Assembly (NCBI GenBank): GCA_035714365.1
Contig: DASTMB010000026.1
Location: 1 to 64,000, forward strand
DNA length: 64,000 bases
From: Mycobacteriales bacterium
Lineage (GTDB): Bacteria > Actinomycetota > Actinomycetes > BP-191
Direction of reading: 5' to 3'
A program made the translations under genes and the position numbers. The notes below the pieces were generated by a model, which was given only the letters and a program-made list of their open reading frames with translations, did no database searches and was not told the origin of the DNA. Within the stretch, counting starts at the first letter, position 1, and the number at the start of each line of letters is the position of its first letter. Positions 1 through 9,784 of this stretch are shown piece after piece.

Positions 1-1697
1 TCGCCGAGCGTGACCAGCGTGCGCTCGCCGGTGGCGCGGTCCTTGACCTCGACCTGGCCGTCCTTGAGCGCCCGCCCGAACGTCACGATCGACGGCAGCC
101 CGAGCAGGTCCGCGTCGGCGAACGCCACGCCGGCCGACACGCCGCGGTCGTCCAGCAGGACGCGCAGCCCGGCCGCCTCCAGGTCGGCGCAGGCCGCCTC
201 GGCCGCCTCCAGCGCCGCCGGGTCCTTGCCGACCGGCACCAGGTGCACGTCGGCGGGCGCGACCGCGCGCGGCCAGCGGATGCCGGACTCGTCGTGGTGC
301 TGCTCCACGATCGCCGCGACCGCGCGCGAGACGCCGATGCCGTACGAGCCCATCGTGACGCGCACCGGCTTGCCGTCCGGGCCGAGCACGTCGAGCTCGA
401 ACGCGTCGGCGAACTTCCGGCCGAGCTGGAAGATGTGGCCGATCTCGATGCCGCGGTCGATGGACATCGGCGAGCCGCAGCGCGGGCAGGGGTCGCCGGC
501 GCGCACCTCGGCGGCGGGCACCGTGCCGGACGGCGTGAAGTCGCGGCCGTACGTGACGTTGACCGCGTGCTGCCCCTCGGCGTTGGCGCCGGTCACCCAC
601 GACGAGCCGGGCGCGACCGACGGGTCGACCACGTACCGCACGCCCTCGGGCAGCCCCTGCGGCCCGATGTAGCCGCGCACCAGGCCGGGGACCTTCGCGA
701 AGTCCTCCCCCTCGAACGCCGCCACCTCGGCCGGGTAGACGTTCGCCTCCAGCCGCTTGAGGTCGACCTCGCGGTCGCCGGGCAGGCCGACGACGAGGAC
801 CTCGTCGTCCTTGCCGGGGGTGCGCAGCTTCACGACGACGTTCTTCAGCGTGCTGCCCGCGTCGACGTCGTAGCCCTTGTCGCGCAGGAGCTGCACCAGC
901 GACTCGATGGTCGGCGTGTCCGGCGTGTCGAGGACCTCCAGCGGCCCCGGCTCGCCGCCGGTGACCGGCGCGGCGCCGGTCTCGACGGCCTCGGTGTTGG
1001 CGGCGTAGTCGCACGACGTGCAGCGGACGTAGGTGTCCTCCCCGGACGGCGCCACCGCGAGGAACTCCTCGCTGGACGAGCCGCCCATCGCGCCCGCGAC
1101 CGCGAAGACGATCCGGTAGTCGAGGCCGAGCCGGTCGAACGTCCGGACGTACGCCGCGCGGTGCAGGTCGTACGAGCGCTGCAGCCCGTCGTCGTCGAGG
1201 TCGAACGAGTACGAGTCCTTCATGAGGAACTCGCGCCCGCGCAGGATGCCGGCGCGCGGCCGGGCCTCGTCGCGGTACTTCGTCTGGATCTGGTACAGCG
1301 AGAGCGGCAGGTCCTTGTAGGACGAGTACTCGCTCTTGACCAGCGTCGTGAACAGCTCCTCGTGCGTCGGCCCGAGGAGGTAGTCGGCGCCCTTGCGGTC
1401 CTTCAGCCGGAAGATGCCGTCGCCGTACTCGGTCCACCGGCCGGTGGCCTCGTAGTACTCGCGGGGCAGCAGCGCCGGGAACAGCACCTCCTGGGCGCCG
1501 ATCCGGTCCATCTCCTCGCGGACGATGCGGGCGACGTTCTCCAGCACGATCTTGCCGAACGGCAGCCACGTGTAGATGCCGGGCGCGACGCGGCGGATGC
1601 ACCCGGCGCGCACGAGCAGCTTGTGGCTCGGGACGTCCGCGTCCGCCGGGTCCTCACGCAGGGTGCGCAGGAACAGCGTCGACATCCGCAGGGCCAC
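1..1697 (-). CDS. proS: Prolyl-tRNA synthetase (C-terminal end outside window)
   Basis: Charges tRNA-Pro with proline in the cytoplasm. The protein opens with the class II N-terminus ([11 protein letters not shown], then [22 protein letters not shown]), followed by GPTHEELFT and [16 protein letters not shown] (motif 2), a YbaK-type editing insertion in the middle, and motif 3 with the anticodon-binding domain ([13 protein letters not shown]). About 565 codons are present, so only a short C-terminal tail lies off the left edge. I chose a GTG at 1697 because GAGGAG (1704-1709) lies 6 bases upstream. The ATG at 1685 is in frame but 18 bases from that site. It stands apart from the GNAT-ispG-rseP-dxr block, separated by two small genes. 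Confidence 0.96.
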   Translation of the reverse strand, partial: MALRMSTLFLRTLREDPADADVPSHKLLVRAGCIRRVAPGIYTWLPFGKIVLENVARIVREEMDRIGAQEVLFPALLPREYYEATGRWTEYGDGIFRLKDRKGADYLLGPTHEELFTTLVKSEYSSYKDLPLSLYQIQTKYRDEARPRAGILRGREFLMKDSYSFDLDDDGLQRSYDLHRAAYVRTFDRLGLDYRIVFAVAGAMGGSSSEEFLAVAPSGEDTYVRCTSCDYAANTEAVETGAAPVTGGEPGPLEVLDTPDTPTIESLVQLLRDKGYDVDAGSTLKNVVVKLRTPGKDDEVLVVGLPGDREVDLKRLEANVYPAEVAAFEGEDFAKVPGLVRGYIGPQGLPEGVRYVVDPSVAPGSSWVTGANAEGQHAVNVTYGRDFTPSGTVPAAEVRAGDPCPRCGSPMSIDRGIEIGHIFQLGRKFADAFELDVLGPDGKPVRVTMGSYGIGVSRAVAAIVEQHHDESGIRWPRAVAPADVHLVPVGKDPAALEAAEAACADLEAAGLRVLLDDRGVSAGVAFADADLLGLPSIVTFGRALKDGQVEVKDRATGERTLVTLG

Positions 1698-1775
1698 CGG
1701 GTACTCCTCGCTCGCAGGGTGCAGCGAGGATACCGAGCGGCCCCGCGGACGCCGACCTGGTTTGCCGGCGCGCCG

Positions 1776-2177
1776 TCAGGCGCGGTGCTCCACCCCGCCC
1801 CCGAGCGCCTCCCAGACCTGCTGGGTGTTCTCGAACGTCCGGTTGTCGGGCAGCCGCCGCAGCAGGTCGAGGATCGGCCCCGGGGCCTGCTCCTCCACCG
1901 CCACGTCCTCGAGCACCTGGCGGTTGGCCGGGAACGCCGACTTGCGCAGCCGCTTGGCCAGCTCCGACCGCAGCTCCAGCTCGTCGTGGCCCATGCCCTG
2001 CGTGTCCCTGGCGTCGCCGTTGAGGATCCCGTCCGCGACCGGCTGGTCCTCGCCGGACGGCTCGGCCTCGCGCCACTCCTCGACCCGCGACTCGATCGGC
2101 GCGCCACGGGTGAGCGACTCCGTCTCGGACGACATCTCGTCGTCGACCCGGAAGCCGTGCTTGGTGTTCCGCTCCAT
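1776..2177 (-). CDS. DUF2795 domain protein
   Basis: Small soluble protein of about 133 residues with no signal peptide or membrane segment. The N-terminal 'KHGFRVDDEMSSETESL...' and 'VEEWREAEPSGEDQP' segments and the C-terminal 'LRKSAFPANRQVLEDVA...ILDLLRRLPDNRTFEN...VWEALGG' are the layout I know from actinobacterial DUF2795 proteins, whose function is not established. ATG 2177 (MERN) is preferred because GAGG lies 8 bases upstream; an ATG at 2183 is too close to it. Longer upstream reading would run into the divergent gene at 2253. The intergenic space to that gene is about 75 bases. Confidence 0.8.
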   Translation of the reverse strand: MERNTKHGFRVDDEMSSETESLTRGAPIESRVEEWREAEPSGEDQPVADGILNGDARDTQGMGHDELELRSELAKRLRKSAFPANRQVLEDVAVEEQAPGPILDLLRRLPDNRTFENTQQVWEALGGGVEHRA

Positions 2178-2252
2178 CGTCATCACCTCGACCGGCCCCG
2201 TACCCCCGGGCAGGGCGGGGTACGCGCCCGGCCGCGCGGGTAGCGCAACGGC

Positions 2253-2609
2253 ATGAGCGACTGGAGCGGACACAGCCCCGACCGGCCCGACGACCCGCAG
2301 GGGCCGCCCGGCACCGACCCGGCGCTCGCCGCGCCGAGCGGGCCGGACGAGACCGGCGACAAGACGAACGCGCCGGCCGGCCCCGGCGCCACGTCCGCCG
2401 AGGACGTCGAGACCGAGCTGAAGGCGGCACGGGAGGCGGGCGAGTACGCGGCCGCCGTCGCCGGCGTCGACCCGGACGCCGCCGCGCCGATCCCACGCGA
2501 CGCGACCGAACGGCTGGCCGAGCCCGGCACCGCGTCGAGCGCGCCCGCCGAGGGCGAGGACGCGCCGTTGACGGCGGACGACCTGTCGCGGAGCGCGGAC
2601 CAGGGCTAG
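2253..2609 (+). CDS. Small disordered hypothetical protein
   Basis: A 118-residue protein rich in Pro, Gly, Ala, Asp and Glu, predicted by eye to be disordered and acidic, with one helix-like stretch (EDVETELKAAREAGEYAAAV). No known domain, signal peptide or membrane segment is visible. It is divergent from the DUF2795 gene. Upstream of the ATG there is no strong ribosome binding site (GGGTAGCGCAACGGC), which lowers confidence. Its codon positions show the strong third-position GC bias of real genes here. The stop is followed within 10 bases by the first of two GCTTCCGGGAAGC palindromes. Confidence 0.6.
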   Translation: MSDWSGHSPDRPDDPQGPPGTDPALAAPSGPDETGDKTNAPAGPGATSAEDVETELKAAREAGEYAAAVAGVDPDAAAPIPRDATERLAEPGTASSAPAEGEDAPLTADDLSRSADQG

Positions 2610-2617
2610 ACCCCGCC

Positions 2618-2670
2618 GCTTCCGGGAAGCGAATCGCGCTTTCGCCGTGCGGGGCCTGCTTCCGGGAAGC
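2618..2670. repeat. Paired GCTTCCGGGAAGC palindromes, copy A
   Basis: Two identical 13-base palindromes (GCTTCCGGGAAGC) lie at 2618-2630 and 2658-2670, start-to-start distance 40 bp. The spacer contains GCCGTGCGGGG (2644-2654). The same pair, with the same 40 bp distance and the same spacer word, recurs at 14996-15048. This copy sits between two convergent genes and ends 3 bases before the GNAT stop codon. It could be a protein-binding site, a terminator pair or a dispersed repeat; the sequence does not decide. Confidence 0.85.
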
Positions 2671-2672
2671 GG

Positions 2673-3517
2673 CTAGAACAGCACCGAGGTGAACGAGCCG
2701 ACGGTCGTGAAGCCGACGCGCTCGTACGCCCGGCGCGCGGGCGCGTTGTAGTCGTTGACGTAGAGGCTGACGACCGGCGACACCGACTCCAGCGCGAGGT
2801 CGACCACGGCGGCGGTGCCGGTCGTGCCGAGCCCCTGCCCGCGCAGCGCCGGGTCGACCCAGACGCCCTGGATCTGGCACGCCTGCGACGTGGCCGAGCC
2901 GATCTCCGCCTTGAACAGCACCCGGCCGTTCTCGATCCGCGCGAACGACCGCCCTTCCGCGATCAGCTCCGCGACCCGCGCCCGGTACAGCGCGCCGCCG
3001 TCGCCGGCGACCGGCGAGACGCCGACCTCCTCGGTGAACATCGCGACGCAGGCGGGCAGCACCGTGTCGAGCTCGTCGACGCGCACCCGCCGCACCGCCG
3101 GGTCGCCCGGCACCTGCGCGGGCCGGTCGGTGGCCATCAACGGCTGGTGCCGCACGTCGCGCGCCGCGCCCCAGTACGGCGCCAGCAGCCCCCACATCGC
3201 GTCCACGGCCGCGCTCGGCCCGACGATCGAGGAGCAGCGCCGCCCGGACCGCCGCGCCCGCTCGGCGAACTGCGCCGCCGCCGCGGGCGTGGCCTCCACC
3301 GGCATGACGTTGGCGCCCGCGTAGCAGAGCGAGACGAGCCGGCCGTCCTCGGAGTACCCCCACACCTCGGAGCCGAGGCGGCGCGCGTCAAGGCCGATGC
3401 TCTCCAGCCGCGAGGCGACGTAGACGTTCGCGACGGGGTCGCGGTGGGCGACCTCGAGCGCCGCGTCCAGGTCGCGGTCGTCGAGGAGGCGGACGGCCTC
3501 GCGCGCGCGCAGCAGGG

Positions 3518-3521
<4 letters not shown>
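2673..3521 (-). CDS. GNAT family N-acetyltransferase (two-domain, ispG-linked)
   Basis: About 282 residues. The C-terminal half is a GNAT fold with the acetyl-CoA loop '[22 protein letters not shown]' and '[19 protein letters not shown]'. The N-terminal half ('[27 protein letters not shown]', then '[24 protein letters not shown]') resembles the DUF4081 domain paired with GNAT in this neighbourhood; Rv2867c next to ispG in M. tuberculosis is the same arrangement. Substrate unknown. The start is odd: between the ispG stop and the conserved N-terminus there is no ATG, GTG or TTG. The only candidates are CTG codons, the first at 3521, forming a CTGA overlap with the ispG TGA. The first GTG (3365) would remove 52 conserved residues. 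Confidence 0.85.
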
Positions 3522-4671
<1,150 letters not shown>

Positions 4672-4675
<4 letters not shown>

Positions 4676-5871
4676 GGCCCGGAGAACGGGTTGGCGATGG
4701 GGTTGGTGATCCCCGCGTAGATCAGCACGAGCGTCAGCGATCCCATCAGGACGATGAAGCCGACCATGGCCGGCATCAGTTTACGGAGGTCCACCCGGCC
4801 CGGGTCGCGCCGGCCCAGTGCCCGCGCGATCCGCGAGCGCACCTGCTCGAACACCAGGATCGCCAGGTGCCCGCCGTCGAGCGGCAGCAACGGCAGCAGG
4901 TTGAAGATGCCGATGAACACGTTCAGCGCCGCGATCATCCCGATCAGCGCCACGAACTGCCCGCTGTCGAACGCCTGCGCGCTGAACCGGCCCAGGTCCA
5001 CCACGCTCACCGGCGCGCCGTCGGTGACGCTGCGCGGCTTGTCCGACGCGGCGTCGCGGAACAGCGACGGCAGCTTCGCCGGGATCTCCCCCATGGCCTT
5101 CACCGAGCCGGTCGTCAGCTCCCAGAACGCCGACCCGGCGCGGCCGATCGCGGCCACCGGGCCGAGGCGTTCGGACTCCTCGCCGACCGTCACGCCGATG
5201 CGGCCCTGCTCCTCCGTCCTGCCGTCGATCGTCGTGGCGATGCGCTGCACGGTCACCCGCAGCGGGATGCGCCGCCCGTCGCGCTCCACGACCACCTCGG
5301 CGGGCCCGGTCGCGTGGGCGTGGGTGGCGTTGGAGAACTCCTGCCAGCGCGCGATCTCACGGCCCTCGAACGCCACGACCCGGTCGCCGGGCCGGATGCC
5401 CGCGGCCTTCGCCGGGGACGGCGGCTGGCCGGCGCAGGACGCGCGCGGGTCGTCCTGGAGGCAGTCGGCGACCGTGCCGATCTTGGTGGTCTCCTTCGGC
5501 TGCGCGAACGCCAGCGTGGCGCCGGCCAGCAGCACGAACGCGATGACGAAGTGCATCGCCGACCCCGCCGCCAGCACCACGGCGCGTTGCGGCGCGGGCT
5601 GGCGCCAGAACGCCCGCGGCTCGTCGCGCGGGTCGTCCAGCTCCTCGAGCTGGGTCATCCCGACGATCTTCACGAAGCCGCCGACCGGGAACGCCTTGAC
5701 GCCGTACTCCGTCTCGCCGCGCCAGGTGGACCACAGCGTCGGGCCCATGCCGATGAAGTAGCGGCTCGCCTTCATGCCGAACCGCTTGGCCGTCACGAGG
5801 TGGCCGATCTCGTGCAGCGCGATGCTGGCCAGCAGCGCGACCGCGAAGACCAGGACTCCCAGGGCACCCAC
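4672..5871 (-). CDS. rseP: Site-2 intramembrane zinc metalloprotease (RseP/Rip1)
   Basis: Membrane-embedded M50 protease that cleaves anti-sigma factors and other transmembrane substrates. The zinc motif HEIGH is at residues 20-24 in the first membrane helix, and the third ligand motif [12 protein letters not shown] lies near the C-terminus. A PDZ domain is seen around '[22 protein letters not shown]', with '[11 protein letters not shown]' before it. About 399 residues, normal length. GTG 5871 is preceded by GGGAG at a 7-base spacing and shares one base with the dxr stop (TAGTG). Longer in-frame reading upstream is only overlap with dxr. Confidence 0.95.
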
Positions 5872-7082
5872 TACGACGCTCCCACCGCGCGGGCGGGGGA
5901 CGTCCCCACCAGCTCCCGGGCGCGCCGGCGCGCCCAGGCCTCTGCTTCCAGAACATCGGCCAGCGTCGCGGAGTTCCCGACCTCGTGCTCGCCGAGGACG
6001 CGTTCGACCGTCCGCACGATGCCGGGGAACGGCAGCGCGCCCGCCAGGAACGCCGCCAGGGCCTCCTCGTTGGCCGCGTTGAACACGCCGGGCGCCGTGC
6101 CGCCGAGCTCGCCCGCGGCGCGGGCCAGGCCGACCGCCGGGAACGCCGTCGCGTCCAGCGGCTCGAACGTCAGCTCGTGCGCGCGGGTCCAGTCCATCGG
6201 CGCCTGCGCCTCCGGCACCCGGTCCGGCCAGGACAGCCCGAGGCTGATCGGCAGCCGCATGTCCGGCGGGCTCACCTGCGCGATGGTCGAGCCGTCCGCG
6301 AACTCCACCATCGAGTGCACCAGCGACTGCGGGTGCACCACGACCTCGATCGCGGCGTACGGGACGTCGAAGAGCAGGTGCGCCTCGATCACCTCGAGGC
6401 CCTTGTTGACCAGCGTCGCCGAGTTGATCGTGACGACCGGGCCCATGTCCCACGTCGGGTGCGCCAGCGCCTGCTCCGGCGTCACGCCGTCCAGGCTGCC
6501 CGCCGGCCGGCCGCGGAACGGCCCGCCGCTCGCCGTCAGCACCAGCCGCCGTACCTCGTCCCTGCGGCCGCCGCGCAGGCACTGCGCGAGCGCGCTGTGC
6601 TCGCTGTCCACCGGCACGATCTGGCCCGGCTTCGCCCGCTCCTTGACGAGCGGGCCGCCGACGATGAGCGACTCCTTGTTGGCCAGCGCCAGCGTCCGCC
6701 CCGCGTCCAGCGCGGCGAGCGTGGGGGCGAGGCCGATCGAGCCGGTCATGCCGTTGAGCACCACGTCGCACGGCCACGCCGCGACCTCGGTCGCGGCGTC
6801 CGGCCCGGCCAGGATCTTCGGCACGGCGTACTCGCCGGCCGCCCAGCCGCGGCGTTGCGCGGCGGCGTAGAACGCGAGCTGGAGGTCCTGCGCCGCCGTC
6901 GCCTTCGCGACGCCCACGACCTCGACGCCGAGGTCGAGCGCCTGCTCGGCCAGCGCGCCCGGGTCGTTGCCGGCGGCGGCCAGGCCCACGACGCGGAACC
7001 GGGCGGCGTTGCGGCGGACCACGTCGACCGCCTGCGTGCCGACCGAGCCGGTCGAGCCGAGCAGCACCACGTCGCGCGTCAC
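5871..7082 (-). CDS. dxr: 1-deoxy-D-xylulose-5-phosphate reductoisomerase
   Basis: NADPH-dependent first committed enzyme of the non-mevalonate pathway (DXP to MEP), target of fosmidomycin. The N-terminal nucleotide-binding motif is '[16 protein letters not shown]'; the catalytic region shows '[13 protein letters not shown]', '[10 protein letters not shown]', '[28 protein letters not shown]' and '[14 protein letters not shown]', which carry the metal ligands and flexible loop. About 403 residues. GTG 7082 follows a purine-rich GAGGATGGGGG. It heads the dxr-rseP-ispG-GNAT operon and is divergent from a membrane-protein operon starting at 7164. Confidence 0.96.
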   Translation of the reverse strand: MTRDVVLLGSTGSVGTQAVDVVRRNAARFRVVGLAAAGNDPGALAEQALDLGVEVVGVAKATAAQDLQLAFYAAAQRRGWAAGEYAVPKILAGPDAATEVAAWPCDVVLNGMTGSIGLAPTLAALDAGRTLALANKESLIVGGPLVKERAKPGQIVPVDSEHSALAQCLRGGRRDEVRRLVLTASGGPFRGRPAGSLDGVTPEQALAHPTWDMGPVVTINSATLVNKGLEVIEAHLLFDVPYAAIEVVVHPQSLVHSMVEFADGSTIAQVSPPDMRLPISLGLSWPDRVPEAQAPMDWTRAHELTFEPLDATAFPAVGLARAAGELGGTAPGVFNAANEEALAAFLAGALPFPGIVRTVERVLGEHEVGNSATLADVLEAEAWARRRARELVGTSPARAVGAS

Positions 7083-7163
7083 CCCCCCATCCTCCCGCAC
7101 GGGCTTACGGAGCGCGACGCCGGGTAACCCGAGCGCACACCAGCACAGCCCGAGGGAGACCGC

Positions 7164-7856
7164 ATGACGACAGCACGCGAGACCGCGACCACCGCGGTGC
7201 AGGAGGCGGGCGCGGTGGCCGGGACGGCGCGGGACGAGGCCGCGACCGTCGCCACCACGGCGGCCGACCAGGCGCGCACCGTCGCGCAGACCGCGACCGA
7301 GGCCGGCGGCCAGGTCGTCGGCGAGGCCGCGCGCCAGGCACGCGACCTGGTCGCCGAGACCCGCCAGCAGGTACGCACCCAGGCCGAGACGCAGACCCAG
7401 CGCCTCGCCGAGAACACCCGTTCGCTCGCCGGGCAGCTCACGTCGCTCGCGCGGGGCAACGCGCAGGAGGGTCCGGTCACGGACATCGCGCAGCAGCTCG
7501 CCGGCAAGGTCGAGACGCTCGCCGGCTACATCGAGGGGCGGTCGCCCGAGGTGATCCTCGACGACCTCCGCACGTTCGCGCGGCGCAGGCCCGGGCTGTT
7601 CCTGCTCGGTGCCGGCGCGGTCGGCTTCCTCGCCGGGCGGCTGGTCAAGGGCGCCACGGCGGACGACCCGGCCACCACCGGCTCGGCCGGCGGCAGCGGC
7701 GGCACCAGCGGCCTGGGCACCGCCACCGGCGACCCGGTCGCGGGCATGGAGCTCGGCGTGGGCACCCCGACGGTGACGCCGTCGACGCAGGTGCCGACGT
7801 TCACCGCGCCCACGCCCGACCCGTACCCGGCCAACGGCGGCTACGGCAATGTCTGA
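7164..7856 (+). CDS. Ala/Thr-rich membrane-associated protein
   Basis: 230 residues. The first 110 are a long Ala/Thr/Glu/Gln-rich amphipathic region ([15 protein letters not shown]...), reminiscent of apolipoprotein-like or LEA-type helices. Next come a conserved-looking '[30 protein letters not shown]' and one membrane helix '[18 protein letters not shown]'. The tail is Gly/Thr/Pro-rich. RBS GAGGGAGA precedes the ATG. It overlaps the Holin-X gene by 8 bases and begins a three-gene operon. Function unknown; the make-up suggests a cell-envelope or stress role. No enzyme motif is present. Confidence 0.85.
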   Translation: MTTARETATTAVQEAGAVAGTARDEAATVATTAADQARTVAQTATEAGGQVVGEAARQARDLVAETRQQVRTQAETQTQRLAENTRSLAGQLTSLARGNAQEGPVTDIAQQLAGKVETLAGYIEGRSPEVILDDLRTFARRRPGLFLLGAGAVGFLAGRLVKGATADDPATTGSAGGSGGTSGLGTATGDPVAGMELGVGTPTVTPSTQVPTFTAPTPDPYPANGGYGNV

Positions 7857-8256
7857 GCGCATCGACCTCGACGCGCCCCCCGGCCAGCGCGGCGTCGGGG
7901 AGCTGATCGGCGAGATCGCGTCCGACCTGAGCGCGCTGGTCCGCCAGGAGATCGCGCTGGCCAAGGCCGAGGTCAAGCAGGAGGCCGGCAAGGCGGGCGG
8001 CGCCGCGGGGATGTTCGGCGGCGCCGGCGTGGCCGGCCTGCTCGTCGCGATCTTCGGCACGTTGACGCTGATGTTCGCCCTGGACGCGCTCATGCCGATC
8101 GGCTGGGCCGCGTTGATCGTGACCGTGCTGTGGGCCGTCACCGGCCTGGTCCTGTACACGCGCGGCCGCGACAAGCTGCGTTCGGTCAAGGCGCCGCAGC
8201 AGACCATCGAAACCCTGAAGGAGGACGCCCGATGGGCGAGTCACCCGAGCAGCTGA
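7849..8256 (+). CDS. Actinobacterial Holin-X family membrane protein
   Basis: 135 residues. An N-terminal helix '[36 protein letters not shown]' is followed by two membrane helices (about residues 55-80 and 82-105) and a basic C-terminus. This is the phage_holin_3_6 (Holin-X) layout. Despite the name, no prophage genes are nearby, so I treat it as a chromosomal membrane protein of unknown role that accompanies DUF3618 proteins. The ATG lies 8 bases inside the upstream gene, and the 3' end overlaps the next gene by 25 bases, so the three are probably co-translated. Confidence 0.85.
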   Translation: MSERIDLDAPPGQRGVGELIGEIASDLSALVRQEIALAKAEVKQEAGKAGGAAGMFGGAGVAGLLVAIFGTLTLMFALDALMPIGWAALIVTVLWAVTGLVLYTRGRDKLRSVKAPQQTIETLKEDARWASHPSS

Positions 8257-9089
8257 GGGCGCAGATCGACGAGACGCGCGGCGAGCTGCAGCGAGACGTC
8301 GACGCGCTGGCCGAGAAGGTCAACCCCAAGCGCGTCGTCGAACGCCGCGTCGGCGCCGTGCGCGGTGCCGTCGGCAACGTCCGCGACCGCGTGATGGGTG
8401 CCGCCGAGTCGGCCGCGTCCACCGTCGGCGGCGGCGTGTCCGGCACCGCCTCCACCGTCGGCGGCGGCGTCTCCGGCGCCGCGTCGACCGTCGGCTCCGG
8501 CGTCACGTCGGCCGCGTCCGGCATCGCCTCCGGCGTGTCGAGCGTGGCGGGCACGACCGCCGGCGCCGTGACGAACGCGCCGCAGGTCGCGAAGAGCAAG
8601 GCGCAGGGCGCGCCGGTCGCGGCCGGGTTCGTGGCGTTCGGCATCGGGATGCTGGCCAGCCAGCTCTTCCCGGCGACGCAGAAGGAGCGGAGCGCGGCGG
8701 ACGCCGTGAAGGAGCACGCCGCCGACCTCAAGGAGCCGCTCACCGAGATCGCGACCGAGATCAAGGACAACCTCGCCGAGCCGGCCACGCAGGCGTTCGA
8801 CTCGGTGAAGGAGACGGCGACGCAGGCGGTCGAGCAGACCAAGGAGCAGGCGTCCCAGGCCGCGACCGAGGTGAAGGACACCGCGCAGACGGCGACGGAG
8901 AACGTCACGTCGCAGGCGCAGGACTCGGCCGCCACGGTGACCGACGCGGGCAGCGGCGGCACGGGCACCGGCACGACGCCGTACCCGGCCGAGCCCGCCG
9001 GCGTCACCGACCCGGCGTTCGGGACGGGCACCGGCCTCGGCACCACCACGACCGGCTCGGACGCGACGCGCCCGATCGGCGGCTTCTAG
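8232..9089 (+). CDS. DUF3618-type membrane protein with tandem Gly/Val/Ser repeats
   Basis: 285 residues. The N-terminus '[41 protein letters not shown]' is the DUF3618 signature. Then come three 11-residue repeats ([11 protein letters not shown] type), a membrane segment around '[19 protein letters not shown]', and a long Ala/Glu/Lys/Gln helix region with '[27 protein letters not shown]'. The last 40 residues are Gly/Thr/Pro-rich, much like the tail of the first gene of this operon, which suggests the two share a common origin or partner. The ATG at 8232 is embedded in the end of the Holin-X gene. Function unknown. Confidence 0.85.
   Translation: MGESPEQLRAQIDETRGELQRDVDALAEKVNPKRVVERRVGAVRGAVGNVRDRVMGAAESAASTVGGGVSGTASTVGGGVSGAASTVGSGVTSAASGIASGVSSVAGTTAGAVTNAPQVAKSKAQGAPVAAGFVAFGIGMLASQLFPATQKERSAADAVKEHAADLKEPLTEIATEIKDNLAEPATQAFDSVKETATQAVEQTKEQASQAATEVKDTAQTATENVTSQAQDSAATVTDAGSGGTGTGTTPYPAEPAGVTDPAFGTGTGLGTTTTGSDATRPIGGF
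8421..8519 (+). repeat. Three tandem 33-base units inside the DUF3618 gene
   Basis: Units at 8421-8453, 8454-8486 and 8487-8519 each begin ACCGTCGG and encode TVGG/S-GV-S/T-G/S-A-S undecapeptides. The first two are nearly identical and the third has drifted. They are coding repeats, not spacers. Confidence 0.8.
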
Positions 9090-9104
9090 CCCCTCCGGCA
9101 CGAC

Positions 9105-9137
9105 GGGAGCCCCGGACCGCAACGGTCCGGGGCTCCC
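9105..9137 (+). terminator. Perfect 15-bp hairpin after the DUF3618 operon
   Basis: GGGAGCCCCGGACCG, loop CAA, then its exact complement. It lies 16 bases after the stop codon at 9089. No U-run follows, as is common in high-GC actinobacteria. Almost the same hairpin recurs at 9651-9685. Confidence 0.8.
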
Positions 9138-9217
9138 GCGTGCGTAAGGAACCTGCCGTCCGGACGTGTGGGGTGCAGCGGCGCCGCCCCGGCGCCGACC
9201 AGCCAGAAGGAGCCCCC

Positions 9218-9643
9218 ATGTCCCGCAGGACCGTCGCACTCGCGCTCGCCGCTCTGGCCGCGGCGGGCGGCACGTTCGCGCCGTCCGCGTCCGCCGCGAC
9301 CTCGAACACCTGGGCCACCACCGTCAGCGGCGCCCAGGGGAGCACCACCGTCTACGGCGTCGGCACGGCCACCGGCGTCGTCCACGGCGCCGGCCAGGAC
9401 GTCGTGCTGAGCTGCGACGCCGTCAGCCCGCAGCGCGTGACCGTCCAGGTCGGGTGCTACCTGTGGGGCAACTCCGAGGGCAAGGCCTACTACGGCACCG
9501 TGCGCACGACGGGCACCCTCGCCCACTGGGAGGGCACCGTGCACCTGTCGGCCGCGCAGACCTACCTGCTCTGCGTCCACGTGAACATCGGGACCGGCAG
9601 CACCTGGCTGCGTTCCTCGTGCTCCGCGTCCGTCTCGGTCTGA
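9218..9643 (+). CDS. Small secreted protein, unknown function
   Basis: 141 residues. A classic Sec signal peptide (SRRTVALALAALAAAGGTFAPSASAA, cleavage probably after ASA near residue 27) is followed by a roughly 115-residue beta-rich domain with four cysteines (LSCDAV, VGCYLWG, LLCVHV, SSCSA) that could form two disulfides. ATG 9218 is chosen over upstream starts because AGAAGGAG lies 5-6 bases before it and the signal peptide begins there. The gene lies alone between two near-identical hairpins, so it is probably transcribed by itself. It is loosely similar in style to the exported proteins at 45.1-46.8 kb. Confidence 0.85.
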   Translation: MSRRTVALALAALAAAGGTFAPSASAATSNTWATTVSGAQGSTTVYGVGTATGVVHGAGQDVVLSCDAVSPQRVTVQVGCYLWGNSEGKAYYGTVRTTGTLAHWEGTVHLSAAQTYLLCVHVNIGTGSTWLRSSCSASVSV

Positions 9644-9650
9644 CGAACGA

Positions 9651-9685
9651 CGGGAGCCCCGGACCGCGAGGGTCCGGGGCTCCCG
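9651..9685. terminator. Hairpin between secreted gene and tRNA-Ala
   Basis: CGGGAGCCCCGGACC, loop GCGAG, complement. It lies 8 bases after the stop at 9643 and 8 bases before the 3' end of the convergent tRNA, so it may stop transcription from both sides. The left arm is identical to that of the 9105 hairpin. Confidence 0.8.
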
Positions 9686-9693
9686 TCTACCTG

Positions 9694-9766
9694 TGGAGGT
9701 AAGGGGATTCGAACCCCTGACCCCTTGCCTGCCGAGCAAGTGCTCTACCAGCTGAGCTATACCCCC
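9694..9766 (-). tRNA. tRNA-Ala (anticodon GGC)
   Basis: The cloverleaf folds completely on the minus strand: acceptor GGGGGTA/TACCTCC, D-arm GCTC..GAGC, anticodon stem CTTGC/GCAAG with loop TCGGCAG (anticodon GGC, reads GCC), T-arm AGGGG TTCGAAT CCCCT, discriminator A. The G3-U70 wobble pair, the alanine identity element, is present. CCA is not encoded. Confidence 0.95.
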
Positions 9767-9784
9767 AGGTGGACGTCGCGCAGT

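Noticed and set aside
243-2243. Long open frame of 666 codons on the plus strand opposite proS
   Set aside because: Arg/Ala/Val-rich translation without domains; it is a frame shadow created by extreme GC content over the real proS gene.
2673-3365. Shorter GNAT gene starting at the GTG at 3365
   Set aside because: It would drop 52 residues that look like the conserved N-terminal domain and leave an unexplained 150-base gap after ispG.
7849-8256. Prophage remnant suggested by the Holin-X name
   Set aside because: No endolysin, tail, capsid or integrase genes nearby; Holin-X proteins are widespread chromosomal proteins in actinobacteria.
8421-8519. CRISPR-like direct repeats
   Set aside because: The 33-base units are contiguous, without spacers, and encode an in-frame peptide repeat.
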